A stretch of 64,000 nucleotides of DNA from Alkalihalobacillus sp. LMS6 (GCF_024362765.1 NZ_CP093302.1:3471564-3535563), one strand, 5' to 3'. Counted from the stretch's first letter, positions 25,497-34,019 are shown. Notes: generated from the letters alone by a model not told the origin. Translations and numbers: made by a program.

Positions 25497-25877
25497 ATGA
25501 GAGGAGATCGCTTAAGAAAGCTGCGAAAAGAAAAAGGGCTAACCATTCAAGAGGTAGCCGATAAGCTAGGTGTGACGTACTCTGCTGTTCAAGGGTATGA
25601 AGTAGAACGAAAAACACCTTCAATCAATAACCTCGAGCAACTTTCTATATTATTTAATGTATCCTCAGATTATTTGCTTGGTCTTAGTGATGATGAGAGA
25701 ATTGAAAAAAATCCTGAACTATTCGACTTTCTAAAGCAACAACATTTAACGTGGAAAGACGTAAAGTTGAATAAAGAACATCTAGATATGATCAATGCCG
25801 TTTTAGATGTCGCCATACACAGAAAAAATATGAATAATGAAGATCATGATAAAAATGGAAGTACTAAGCATAAGTAA
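25497..25877 (+). CDS. XRE family phage-type repressor
   Basis: 126 residues. The helix-turn-helix covers about residues 3-58 (LRKEKGLTIQEVADKLGVTYSAVQGYE, given in part), followed by SSDYLLGLSDD, the standard end of Cro/C1-type domains. A helical C-terminus of about 60 residues may dimerise. The ATG is behind AAGGTGAC. It is divergent from the lysis cassette and is the best candidate for its repressor. No S24 self-cleaving protease domain is present. Confidence 0.88.
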   Translation: MRGDRLRKLRKEKGLTIQEVADKLGVTYSAVQGYEVERKTPSINNLEQLSILFNVSSDYLLGLSDDERIEKNPELFDFLKQQHLTWKDVKLNKEHLDMINAVLDVAIHRKNMNNEDHDKNGSTKHK

Positions 25878-25900
25878 TGCACATCGTGCTTTCGTTTTCT

Positions 25901-26140
25901 TTATCTACCTGCTTCATTCCTTTTAAAATTAAGACTTCTCTGTAATAAGAGTGCTTCCTTTGCCGATATAAGCTTACTGTCAACAAGTACATCAATAAGA
26001 AAATCGAGATTGGTGAGGCTATTTTCACTTAGAATCGCTTCGTCCTTATTTAAAATTGAAACCTTTTCATAGATGAGCGTTTTTAACTTTTCTGAATCTA
26101 GTTGTCTTGAATCCTCTTGATCTTTCTTGTTGCTAGACAT
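25901..26140 (-). CDS. Small protein, unknown
   Basis: 79 residues, helical and charged (NLDFLIDVLVDSKLISAKEALLLQRSL). ATG 26140 lies 7 bases behind GAGGTG. No family was recognised. It is convergent with the XRE gene. Confidence 0.5.
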   Translation of the reverse strand: MSSNKKDQEDSRQLDSEKLKTLIYEKVSILNKDEAILSENSLTNLDFLIDVLVDSKLISAKEALLLQRSLNFKRNEAGR

Positions 26141-26579
26141 GAAATCACACCTCACCAAAACAAGAACATAAGTTCGTATATTGTTATTTTACATATCGTT
26201 CTATGATTAAGCAACTAATATGTATAATTGTCAATTCTAAGGTAAATGTATATGTTTGATCACCCATTATTTGTATAAGAAATGTGACCTACTTTATCTG
26301 CAATGACATCAAATAATCTTTACGATTATTTGATGGGTCCACATAGGTAGAAATGTTCCTACGCACTCACCATTTATATATTTACAATAATGGATTTACT
26401 TGGTATATTCATTACAACCTCAATATTCACTCACAACGTTTGCACTCACTGTTTGCCTCTTTAGTCTGTAAGTCAATACCCTTAATTCCCCCACCCACCT
26501 TACACATTCTAAACGGCTACCTCCAAACCCATCATACCTTTATTAATCACATCCAAATACATTTTGGAAGGAGCATTTA
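26141..26579. other. Leader region of the rpn locus with one strong hairpin
   Basis: 439 bases without a gene. It contains the perfect inverted repeat at 26307-26335 and a C-rich stretch near 26490. The promoter of the rpn gene should be here. Confidence 0.4.
26307..26335. repeat. 12-bp perfect inverted repeat with 5-base loop
   Basis: Arms CATCAAATAATC and GATTATTTGATG around TTTAC. No T-run follows, so it is not a standard terminator. It lies 244 bases before the rpn start. Confidence 0.7.
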
Positions 26580-27539
26580 GTGGATAAAGACTTCAAATCC
26601 GACCGAATGATTAACGATGCCATGCAGAAATATGCGATGGGCATCTATAAACCTGGGGACAACCCTCTTAATGGATTACACATTCAAACGGCAGGCTTTA
26701 AGACCGCTGTCCCAAATGAAGTGCCTATCAGGTTGAACCACCGCATCGATTACGCCTTTATTGATACGGACGATGTCCTACACAATGTTGAGTTCCAATC
26801 ACAATTTAATGCAAGCGATTCAGCCCGTTTTCAACTGTACAACGCTGCCCTTTACTTCACATATCGAGACGAGGTAAACTATGTAGTAAGTTACATTGTC
26901 TATCCAAGTCACATTCGCCCAAAACCTACTTACGTCATGCAATTAACGCAAGGCTCGCTAATTTTTGAACCTACCCTCATTTTTCTCCACGACTATTACG
27001 CCGAAGATGAATTAAGCGACATTCTTACAAAGAGCGAACAAGGAACCATGATAAGCAATAATGATGTATCCACATTAATCTTTAGCTTATTAATGAACCG
27101 CAGAAGCACGTTCAAAGAACTAGCACTCAAAGTCTTCAGTATAGCCCGTAACATTGAAGATAAAAATAGACAGGAAGAAGTAGCGGGCTATATAAAGTCA
27201 CACGTTGAAAAACATATTAGTCAAGAAGAACGGACCAGATTAGAGGAGGCGATTGAAATGACCTTTAAAGAAATGTTGCAACAGCGAGAAGACAAGGGGT
27301 TAGAACGAGGATTGGAGCAAGGATTGGAACGAGGGTTAGAGCAAGGATTGGAACGTGGGTTAGAGCAAGGGTTAGAGCAAGGGTTAGAGCAAGGCGAGGA
27401 AAAGAAAATCTGTAATCAGATCAAAAAAAAACTAGCAAAAGGGAAACTGATCCCGACCATCGCTAATGAACTTGAAGAAACTGAACAAACGATTAAGTCC
27501 TTAATTGAAAAGCATCGTTTAGGAAATGAATCCTCCTAA
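26580..27539 (+). CDS. Rpn family nuclease, full-length form (RpnL-like)
   Basis: 319 residues of the recombination-promoting nuclease/YhgA-like family with a PD-(D/E)XK core: IDYAFIDTDD near residue 56 and the ExQ motif in HNVEFQSQ near residue 69. Known Rpn genes make a toxic nuclease and, from an internal start, a small C-terminal inhibitor; some protect against phages. Here the C-terminus carries eight copies of the tetrapeptide GLE(R/Q), followed by a helical end (TIANELEETEQTIKSLI). GTG 26580 lies 7 bases behind AAGGAG. Confidence 0.87.
   Translation: MDKDFKSDRMINDAMQKYAMGIYKPGDNPLNGLHIQTAGFKTAVPNEVPIRLNHRIDYAFIDTDDVLHNVEFQSQFNASDSARFQLYNAALYFTYRDEVNYVVSYIVYPSHIRPKPTYVMQLTQGSLIFEPTLIFLHDYYAEDELSDILTKSEQGTMISNNDVSTLIFSLLMNRRSTFKELALKVFSIARNIEDKNRQEEVAGYIKSHVEKHISQEERTRLEEAIEMTFKEMLQQREDKGLERGLEQGLERGLEQGLERGLEQGLEQGLEQGEEKKICNQIKKKLAKGKLIPTIANELEETEQTIKSLIEKHRLGNESS
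27258..27539 (+). CDS. Predicted internal C-terminal Rpn product (RpnS-like inhibitor)
   Basis: Inside the rpn gene, AGGAGG (27244-27249) stands 8 bases before an in-frame ATG at 27258, a near-ideal ribosome site in the middle of a gene. The product would have 93 residues: a short helix, the eight GLE(R/Q) repeats and the helical end. This agrees with the described gene-within-gene arrangement of Rpn systems, in which RpnS blocks RpnL. The assignment is inferred from site quality and family knowledge. Confidence 0.65.
   Translation: MTFKEMLQQREDKGLERGLEQGLERGLEQGLERGLEQGLEQGLEQGEEKKICNQIKKKLAKGKLIPTIANELEETEQTIKSLIEKHRLGNESS
27297..27392 (+). repeat. Eight 12-bp repeats coding GLE(R/Q)
   Basis: Order of the last residue is R,Q,R,Q,R,Q,Q,Q. 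The 12-bp unit varies at silent sites. Such repeats in Rpn proteins change number between strains. Confidence 0.85.
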
Positions 27540-27578
27540 AAGGTAGCCGTTGCTGCTCTTTTTATATCAATTCCCTAA

Positions 27579-27810
27579 ATTAGAGGAGGCGATCGAAATG
27601 ACCTTTAAAGAAATGTTGCAACAGCGAGAAGACAAAGGGTTGGAGCGAGGGTTAGAACAAGGATTGGAGCAAGGTGAGGAAAAGAAAATCTGTAATCAGA
27701 TCACAAAAAAACTAGCAAAAGGAAAACAGATCCCAACCATCGCTAATGAACTTGAAGAAACTGAACAAACGATTAAATCCTTAATTAAAAAGCATCGTTT
27801 AGGTAGTTAA
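27579..27810 (+). repeat. Tandem partial duplication of the rpn 3' end
   Basis: Bases 27579-27810 repeat 27239-27539 with few changes, but with three instead of eight tetrapeptide units and a slightly different end. Confidence 0.85.
27598..27810 (+). CDS. Free-standing second RpnS-like protein
   Basis: The duplicated segment kept its ribosome site (AGGAGG at 27584-27589) and ATG 27598 with the same 8-base spacing. It codes for 70 residues: MTFKEMLQQREDK, three GLE(R/Q) repeats and the helical end. It contains no nuclease part. The nearly unchanged protein sequence suggests selection. It may be an extra inhibitor with a different repeat number, or a decoy that pairs with foreign Rpn proteins. 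Confidence 0.7.
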   Translation: MTFKEMLQQREDKGLERGLEQGLEQGEEKKICNQITKKLAKGKQIPTIANELEETEQTIKSLIKKHRLGS

Positions 27811-27867
27811 GTCTTTTTATTCGAATAAACGCTTAAACAATCCCACACATATATTAATATTAAAAAA

Positions 27868-27885
27868 CCGCCTCCGAGGAAGCGG
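27868..27885. terminator. Bidirectional terminator after the rpn locus
   Basis: CCGC(C)TCC/GGA(A)GCGG stem with a GA loop. A six-A run lies before it and nine T residues follow shortly after. It serves rpn and the convergent transporter gene. Confidence 0.75.
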
Positions 27886-27921
27886 CTTTTTTTTTGCAAA
27901 AGATTGTTAACAGAGTGGTGC

Positions 27922-28806
27922 CTAGGTTGAATGATTCGCTAGACTTTCGTTCACATGTATTGTTCGCTTGTTCGTTATGCCTACCCCTATCAATGTCAAA
28001 ATCCCACCTACTATTGTAATGAATGTTGGAACCTCTCCCAACCATAGCCAAGCGATGAGAATAGCAAAAGCAGGTGTTAAGTAAAGGACGCTCGTAGCCT
28101 CTGACGCTCCTACTTTTGACGTGACATAAGCAATACAAAAGTAAGGAATGAGCGTGGGGAAAAGGCCTAGATAGACAACGGTCATATTGATAGCAGCTGG
28201 CGCAGTGGCGATGGCTGACCCTAATCCGGGTATAAAAAGAAGGAGAAAGATGGTTCCAGCTAGAATCGTATAGACCGTAAATGGCAAGAACTCATAATGT
28301 TTGAGGTAATGACTTTGAAAAACAAAGTACATGCTCTCACCTAAAGCTCCAATAAGGATAATGAAGACACCCACCTCAAAAACGAAGGAATCACCTGTCC
28401 CGATCATAATGATAAACACACCTAAAAATGCAATGACAGAGCCTATCCACGACAACCCCCTCATCCTCTCTTTCAGAAAGAACGTCGCCAAGATTGCAGA
28501 AAAAATTGGTGTCATTGAAACAAGCAATGATGCCGCCCCAGCGCTTACCGTCTGTTCTCCTATACTTAAAGCAGTATGATAAACAGAGAACCCTAAAAAA
28601 CCTAATACAAATATGACTGGAACATCTTTTAAACGAGGCAGTCCAATCTTTGCAATGAAAGCAAATACAAGTAAACCAATAGAGCCGATAAGCAACCGTA
28701 CTAACGATAAGTGTTCCGGTGAATAATGCTCAAGACCAACTCGTATACCAGGAAACGCAGAAGCCCACAGTAGGACTGCCAGTGCGTAAGCAATAACGAT
28801 CTTCAT
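27922..28806 (-). CDS. EamA/DMT family transporter
   Basis: 294 residues, ten membrane helices in two EamA halves (first half with ALAVLLWASAFPGIRVGL, a typical first helix; second half from about residue 150). It probably exports metabolites or amino acids. ATG 28806 has AAGG 6 bases upstream; a TTG four codons earlier overlaps that site. It is divergent from a MocR regulator, which often controls such a transporter. Confidence 0.9.
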   Translation of the reverse strand: MKIVIAYALAVLLWASAFPGIRVGLEHYSPEHLSLVRLLIGSIGLLVFAFIAKIGLPRLKDVPVIFVLGFLGFSVYHTALSIGEQTVSAGAASLLVSMTPIFSAILATFFLKERMRGLSWIGSVIAFLGVFIIMIGTGDSFVFEVGVFIILIGALGESMYFVFQSHYLKHYEFLPFTVYTILAGTIFLLLFIPGLGSAIATAPAAINMTVVYLGLFPTLIPYFCIAYVTSKVGASEATSVLYLTPAFAILIAWLWLGEVPTFITIVGGILTLIGVGITNKRTIHVNESLANHST

Positions 28807-28936
28807 CTTCGCCTTCAAGAATTGTCACCCCATCCCCTCATCGATTTGAAGTTCATTGTATAATAGGGTGTGTCAGTTGAAATCAACAAATGAACGGAAG
28901 GTTAATCCAACAAATTGGAAGGACGTTACCAGCAGC

Positions 28937-30343
28937 ATGACAAATTCACACCGCATTGTGACAGAGTTAAAAGAGAAAATTATGTCTGGAGAATGGCCCG
29001 TTTATACAAAACTTCCTACTCAAAACGAACTCGCTCAACAGTATCAAGTCAACCGCAGTACGGTCGTGAAAGCCATTGATGAGTTAAAATCATACGGATA
29101 TGTAACTGCTGTGCAAGGAAGTGGCGTTTATGTCTCCACCGAATTAAGAAAAGCCGATTTGAAGCAGTTTCTCATGAATTGGGATCGTTTAAGTCAATGG
29201 TCGTTTTATTCTAGTAATAAGAGTCTCGTCAAAAAGATTAATGATTACGAGAACAATGCCAGCTATATTCAGTTAAGCAAAGGCGTGTTAGGAAAAGAAC
29301 ACATTCCAGATGCCTTAATCGCAAAAGCAATGACGAATGCCTCCATGCAACCTTTAGACCATGAGTATGGTGATGGGAAAGGCGATATTCGTTTTCGAAA
29401 AGCGATTTCTAAACACCTGGAGAAACGAGGTATTCACGTCGGTATTGAATCCATCATGGTTGTGTCAGGCGCGCTGAATGGCATTCAATTGATTGCTTCT
29501 TCTATTCTCCAAACCGGCTCACAGATCTATCTCGATACCCATTCTTTTCTCAATACGCTGAACTTTTTTCATTCACTAGGGATTCGAACATCACCGGTCC
29601 TTCAATTTGGAAACACCCATAACCTGAAAGACATGAAACCAAACCAGGCTGTTTATGTGAATTCACCTTTTCAAAACCCAACAACGTTATCTTTACATGC
29701 AAACGAACAAGACGATCTAATCAACTACACACATACAAAAAACATCGCCATTATAGAAGACAACATTTATGGAGATTTAGTATACGATGGGCATTATCCC
29801 TCCTTAAAATCAAAAGATAAAGCCGGGAATGTCATCTACCTTTCCAGCTTTTCTAAAACCCTCAGCCCTGCTTTAAGAATAGGATGGATTGTAGCAAAGC
29901 CAGAAATTATACAGAAAGTGAGCGACGTTCGTATGCATACCGATTATGGGACAAGCAACATCACTCAGGCAATCTGTACAGAATTGCTTGCAAGTGGGGA
30001 TTATGACGCTCATCTAAGCAGGTTACGAATACATTTAAAAGAAAAAAGAGATTACCTCGACTCTTTGCTAAAGCATCATTTATCTAAATTTGGCTCGTGG
30101 CACATTCCAGCAGGTGGGTTCTTTATCTGGTTCACCTTTCGTGAAGAATGGAACCTCTCGATAAAAAAACTTTTTCACGCATGTTTAAAGCAAAACGTGC
30201 TCTTTAATCCAGGAACCATCTATGGGCAAGACGAACAACCGTCCATTCGCTTCTCTTTTGTCTATGAAACCAAAGAAAACCTAAAGCGCGGCATCACAAT
30301 CCTTGCGGAGACCATTGATCTTTTCGTACAAGAAGGAAAATAG
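28937..30343 (+). CDS. MocR family (GntR/aminotransferase) transcriptional regulator
   Basis: 468 residues. The winged helix of the GntR family covers about 1-75 (LPTQNELAQQYQVNRSTVVK). The rest is an aminotransferase class I-like domain that binds pyridoxal phosphate, with the likely lysine in YLSSFSKTLSPALRIGW. ATG 28937 is chosen because it begins the GntR domain directly. A longer frame would start in TTG of a TATAAT-like promoter element. Its likely target is the divergent DMT transporter. Confidence 0.88.
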   Translation: MTNSHRIVTELKEKIMSGEWPVYTKLPTQNELAQQYQVNRSTVVKAIDELKSYGYVTAVQGSGVYVSTELRKADLKQFLMNWDRLSQWSFYSSNKSLVKKINDYENNASYIQLSKGVLGKEHIPDALIAKAMTNASMQPLDHEYGDGKGDIRFRKAISKHLEKRGIHVGIESIMVVSGALNGIQLIASSILQTGSQIYLDTHSFLNTLNFFHSLGIRTSPVLQFGNTHNLKDMKPNQAVYVNSPFQNPTTLSLHANEQDDLINYTHTKNIAIIEDNIYGDLVYDGHYPSLKSKDKAGNVIYLSSFSKTLSPALRIGWIVAKPEIIQKVSDVRMHTDYGTSNITQAICTELLASGDYDAHLSRLRIHLKEKRDYLDSLLKHHLSKFGSWHIPAGGFFIWFTFREEWNLSIKKLFHACLKQNVLFNPGTIYGQDEQPSIRFSFVYETKENLKRGITILAETIDLFVQEGK

Positions 30344-30449
30344 GAAATGGATACTCTGACAATTATGTGAAATGCCTATCGACCATCAAACACAAATGGT
30401 AGTGTGGATGTATAAAGAATGACGATCTTTTTTAAGGAGTGAGTGTACT

Positions 30450-30824
30450 GTGAAAAAATTGGCACTGATTTTAGGTAGCTCAGCTATGCTACTTGCTGCT
30501 TGTGGCGGAGAAGACGCAACCGATGAAGGTGACGCACCGGACCAAGAAGAGACAACGAATCAAGAAGAGACAACCGATCAAGATCGAACATTCACAATGG
30601 AAGAACTCAGTGAGTACGATGGTCAAGATGGAAACGATGCCTATGTAGCCGTTGATGGCGTCGTGTACGATGTGACAGATGTTGGCGCTTGGGCAGATGG
30701 TGAACATGCTCCTGCTGGCGGATTACCTGCTGGTCATGACCACACCGAAGAAATTCAGTCGTCCCCACACGGTACGAGTGTATTAGAAGACTTACCTACT
30801 GTAGGGACACTTGAAGAAGAGTAA
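30450..30824 (+). CDS. Lipoprotein with cytochrome b5-like heme-binding domain
   Basis: 124 residues. The lipobox LAAC lies at about 15-18, followed by a Glu/Thr/Gln-rich linker with an imperfect repeat (QEETT). The Cyt-b5-like domain starts at FTMEELSEYDG and contains AYVAVDGVVYDVTDV, WADGEHAPAGGLPAGHDHTE and a C-terminal TVGTLEE. The histidines in GEHAPAG and AGHDH are candidate heme ligands. GTG start behind AAGGAGTG. It is probably a membrane-anchored electron carrier or heme protein. Confidence 0.82.
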   Translation: MKKLALILGSSAMLLAACGGEDATDEGDAPDQEETTNQEETTDQDRTFTMEELSEYDGQDGNDAYVAVDGVVYDVTDVGAWADGEHAPAGGLPAGHDHTEEIQSSPHGTSVLEDLPTVGTLEEE

Positions 30825-30864
30825 AATCAGCAAAAACAGTCCTACATTGATAACGAATATATTA

Positions 30865-30893
30865 CAGGCATCTATCCCATTTGGATGCCTGTT
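30865..30893 (+). terminator. Terminator of the cytochrome b5-like gene
   Basis: Nine-base stem ACAGGCATC/GATGCCTGT followed by six T residues. Confidence 0.85.
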
Positions 30894-30948
30894 TTTTCTG
30901 TTCTTTACGCTATGAGGATCGCCGTAATTAGACATCTCGCGCCCTTGA

Positions 30949-30976
30949 TGGTACTATAAATATAAATAAAGTACCA
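30949..30976. promoter_or_regulatory. Inverted repeat upstream of the TetR gene, possible operator
   Basis: TGGTACT and AGTACCA, 7-base arms around 14 AT-rich bases, ending 13 bases before the TetR ATG. Position and symmetry fit autoregulation. Confidence 0.5.
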
Positions 30977-30989
30977 ACAGGAGGAAACC

Positions 30990-31568
30990 ATGCGTACGCT
31001 CACAGACGATGATTATCAGAAGCTATTGAACCTGTTTGCACATAAGGGAATTACGTTTACTACCAATGATGTTGCGCGGGAACTTGGGATCAGTAAGCGC
31101 ACGATCTATGAATGGTTTCATAATAAATCAGCCATCATTGAAAAGACGATTGACTATGTCTTTGCTGATTTACAGAAAGAAAGCATGTCGATTGCAGAAA
31201 ACCAGTGCCATACAGCTGACAAAATTAAAGCATTTTTTGACGGTGTTCCTGATATGTACCAAGTAGGCTGGCTTATTCAGCACAGTGAAGCATTAGAAAA
31301 ACATTATCCTGAACTCATGTTGTACATTGACCGCCGATTAGATCAAGTTTGGGACACACTATTGCGAATAGTGGAAAATCAGCTATCACCTACTGCGTCC
31401 ATTGTTATTAGGACCATGTTGACAGAAACGATGCAAAAACTACTGAGCCCGCATTATCTTGAAACCCATCAACTCACTTATAAACAAGGATTTGAAGCTT
31501 TTACCGAAGTCATGCTTTATGGACTAATTGGGTCCAAAGACAAAAGGAGTGATGAGCGTAATGAATAA
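30990..31568 (+). CDS. TetR family transcriptional regulator
   Basis: 192 residues. The helix-turn-helix covers about 15-55 (TTNDVARELGISKRTIYEWF, then HNKSAIIEKTI). The C-terminal ligand domain is variable. It overlaps the next gene by eight bases, so both belong to one operon. It probably represses itself and the hydrolase gene; the ligand is unknown. Confidence 0.9.
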   Translation: MRTLTDDDYQKLLNLFAHKGITFTTNDVARELGISKRTIYEWFHNKSAIIEKTIDYVFADLQKESMSIAENQCHTADKIKAFFDGVPDMYQVGWLIQHSEALEKHYPELMLYIDRRLDQVWDTLLRIVENQLSPTASIVIRTMLTETMQKLLSPHYLETHQLTYKQGFEAFTEVMLYGLIGSKDKRSDERNE

Positions 31569-32727
31569 GTATGTAAAGGCAATGCTTTACCTCACAGGAG
31601 TAATCGGCGGAGGTATTATCGGCTATAAATATCAGCAGAATCAGCGAGCCCTTTCCTTGTTTGATCCAGAAACAATTGCGTACAATTTCCAACATATGGA
31701 CCAAGTGATGCCCAGTTATGACGTTGCACCTGCCATGGTTCCGTTCTATTTTGCTAAAAAAACAAAATCACTCCCGACCACTTATTCATTTAAAGGAGAA
31801 ACCAAATCCGTTGAAGCGTTACTTGAACGCACGCAGACAACAGGATTTCTCGTTATTCAAGATCAAACGATCATTCGAGAAGACTATTTTCAAGGTGCCC
31901 ATCAAGCGACGACATTTACTTCTTGGTCGATCGCAAAATCCATTCTTTCCTTACTAGTCGGAAAAGCAGTCGAACAAGGGCTTATCAAAGATATTAATGA
32001 GCCCATCACCACCTACGTGCCTCTGTTGAAAAAAAGCGGTTACCACAATGTTTCCATTAAGCATATTTTACAAATGGCGTCTGGTGTTAAATTTGATGAA
32101 ACCTACGAAAAACGAACTTCTGATATTCAAAAACTTTTTATAAAGACACTTGCTTTAAATGAAGGTGTGGACGACGTAATGGCCGCGCTACAATCAAAGC
32201 AGTCACCTGGAATCGCTTTTGACTACAACAGTTCGGACACGCAAGCGTTAGGAATGTTAATTGCAAATGTAACTGGCAAACAACCTTCTCTCTATTTCCA
32301 AGATGAAATCTGGTCACAGATCGGAACGACCGATAGGGCTTTTTGGTTAACGGACCGACATGGACAAGATTATGCCTTTTGTGGATTTAACGCCACATTA
32401 CGAGATTACGCAAAGCTTGGACAACTATGTCTACAAAAAGGGCTTTGGGACGGAAAACAAGTTGTTTCTGAAGAATGGCTCTATGAATCAACCCGTGTCC
32501 ATGAAGAATCATTCCCAACTATGAACAAAGCGTTCGGCTATGGGTACCAGTGGTGGGTTCCCTTTAACGACAACAAGGATTTTCTCGCTCTAGGCGTGTG
32601 GGGACAGTACCTCTATATCCATCCAGAAACAAAAACAATTATTGTGAAAACAAGCGCCGACTCCGATTTTGTGGAGCACGAGGAAGAGACTATAACGATG
32701 ATGAGAAGCGTAGCCCTTCACATGTAA
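31561..32727 (+). CDS. Membrane-anchored serine hydrolase (beta-lactamase class C family)
   Basis: 388 residues. The N-terminal helix LYLTGVIGGGIIGY anchors it. The SxxK motif is in TSWSIAKSILSLL (SIAK), the YxN-like motif in FDYNSSD, and a late GxxG-type motif in FGYGYQWW. Such enzymes act as esterases or D-amino-acid peptidases. ATG 31561 lies behind GGAG inside the end of the TetR gene; ATG 31552 is a possible alternative. Confidence 0.85.
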   Translation: MNKYVKAMLYLTGVIGGGIIGYKYQQNQRALSLFDPETIAYNFQHMDQVMPSYDVAPAMVPFYFAKKTKSLPTTYSFKGETKSVEALLERTQTTGFLVIQDQTIIREDYFQGAHQATTFTSWSIAKSILSLLVGKAVEQGLIKDINEPITTYVPLLKKSGYHNVSIKHILQMASGVKFDETYEKRTSDIQKLFIKTLALNEGVDDVMAALQSKQSPGIAFDYNSSDTQALGMLIANVTGKQPSLYFQDEIWSQIGTTDRAFWLTDRHGQDYAFCGFNATLRDYAKLGQLCLQKGLWDGKQVVSEEWLYESTRVHEESFPTMNKAFGYGYQWWVPFNDNKDFLALGVWGQYLYIHPETKTIIVKTSADSDFVEHEEETITMMRSVALHM

Positions 32728-32750
32728 GCAACAGGCACAGCTCAGAAAAT

Positions 32751-32783
32751 AAAGCTTTCTCTCAGAAGTTGAGAGAAAGCTTT
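32751..32783 (+). terminator. Terminator of the TetR-hydrolase operon
   Basis: Perfect 13-base stem AAAGCTTTCTCTC/GAGAGAAAGCTTT with a 7-base loop, then TT. Confidence 0.85.
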
Positions 32784-32843
32784 TTCTGCTTTAAGGTGGA
32801 AAATTGATGACAAAGGAACAGCCACCTGCCGTTCCTCCTATAG

Positions 32844-33254
32844 TTAAATCTCAGCACACCATAGTTCAATTTCTATTTTCAGTTCAGGCAAACCCAATGC
32901 TGTTACATATGCAATCGTCATAGATGGATAGTCTTTTTCAAAAAGTTCGTTCCACTTTAAATCAAAATCATTCCAATCAATTTCTTCTGTAGCCCAAATG
33001 TTCACTTTTATGATGTTATCTTGAGACAATCCTTCAGACTCAAGCGTTTTTGTGATGTTTGTAAACGTATTGTGGACTTGATCCTTTAATCCTTTAGGAA
33101 CATTTCCGTTCATATCAGTCCCGATCTGACCTGATGTGACAACTAAACTTGCTCCTGCAGGAACTCTTGTGACATGGCTGTAGTCGCCTACTGGTTCAGG
33201 CATATCACGAGGGTTCTTTCTACTAATCTTTCTCACAACATTACCTCTATTCAT
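32844..33254 (-). CDS. RidA family protein
   Basis: 136 residues of the YjgF/RidA fold, which hydrolyses reactive enamines/imines or related compounds. Family blocks: LVVTSGQIGTD, VHNTFTNITKTLESEGLS and the end IEIELWCAEI. The catalytic arginine of classical RidA is not at its usual place (ALGLPELKIEIE), so this belongs to another Rid subgroup. ATG 33254 is used; a GTG at 33236 behind AGGGG is an equally good start. Confidence 0.85.
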   Translation of the reverse strand: MNRGNVVRKISRKNPRDMPEPVGDYSHVTRVPAGASLVVTSGQIGTDMNGNVPKGLKDQVHNTFTNITKTLESEGLSQDNIIKVNIWATEEIDWNDFDLKWNELFEKDYPSMTIAYVTALGLPELKIEIELWCAEI

Positions 33255-33335
33255 TATAAGTTTTCCTGCAATTTTTTACTAAATTAAATAAGAACTGAAA
33301 CTTCAACGCAACTTCTTTCAGTTTAACATTGGTCC

Positions 33336-34010
33336 TTACGCTTTGATCCGTTCGTTTCGCGGTATAGCCGATTCTGGAATATGATCGATTGGGTAATAGT
33401 CTGTTACAAATGATCCTTCGTACCCGAATATGGTTCCAAAATACGGATTTGTCACCTCAACATGAATGCGAAAAACGTCATTGGCATCATCGTACCATTC
33501 CATTACTTCCGCTGTTCCATTCAGCCATTTCGGAACGCGAACCAAACGTTGATGAAATGGGATCATTAGTGGATTGGACGTCAGCTTCAAACCACCGCCT
33601 TCTGAAACGTTTGCTGAAATAGTTGAGATGACGTCTTGATCAATCCCAAGGTAATCCACAATTCGTCTCGTTTTTGCATCGTAGATCATCGTTGCATCAA
33701 AACGGCGCTCTACGTTCGTAAACTGAAAACTTCTTAGCCATGCAAAACATTCAATGCCCGATTGGTTTCGGTACGCCACATTCTCTAAAACAAACGGAAT
33801 GTTCTCACCTCGCTCTTTAAACGTCAAATGCTTTTTTGCGAGTATCTGTAAAGCGGGCTTCATATAAAAGGCACCTCCCCATACCTGATCCATCACCCCA
33901 ACCGATCGAGCCATCACGTGTTGATCTGAAGTTAATGAAAACTTTTCCTGTAGCTTCGGGTGTAAGGATTGAAAAGCGGTTCCCATCGCCTGCTCATAAA
34001 TAGACTTCAT
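33336..34010 (-). CDS. DUF4166 domain protein
   Basis: 224 residues. The start (YEQAMGTAFQSLHPKLQEKF) and the centre (GGAFYMKPALQILA, ECFAWLRSF, FDATMIYD) match the DUF4166 family of Bacillus, a lipocalin-like unknown fold. It follows the DoxX-like gene by nine bases, and the pair is often kept together. The exact role is unknown. Confidence 0.82.
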   Translation of the reverse strand: MKSIYEQAMGTAFQSLHPKLQEKFSLTSDQHVMARSVGVMDQVWGGAFYMKPALQILAKKHLTFKERGENIPFVLENVAYRNQSGIECFAWLRSFQFTNVERRFDATMIYDAKTRRIVDYLGIDQDVISTISANVSEGGGLKLTSNPLMIPFHQRLVRVPKWLNGTAEVMEWYDDANDVFRIHVEVTNPYFGTIFGYEGSFVTDYYPIDHIPESAIPRNERIKA

Positions 34011-34019
34011 CTTTTCCCC

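Noticed and set aside
21348-25877. Complete prophage
   Set aside because: Only lysis and regulatory genes are present; no integrase, terminase, capsid or tail genes and no attachment repeats were seen in the flanks.
27238-27810. Reading the rpn repeats as a frameshifted single gene
   Set aside because: The first copy ends with its own stop, and the second copy repeats an internal segment with its ribosome site; this is a duplication, not a frameshift.
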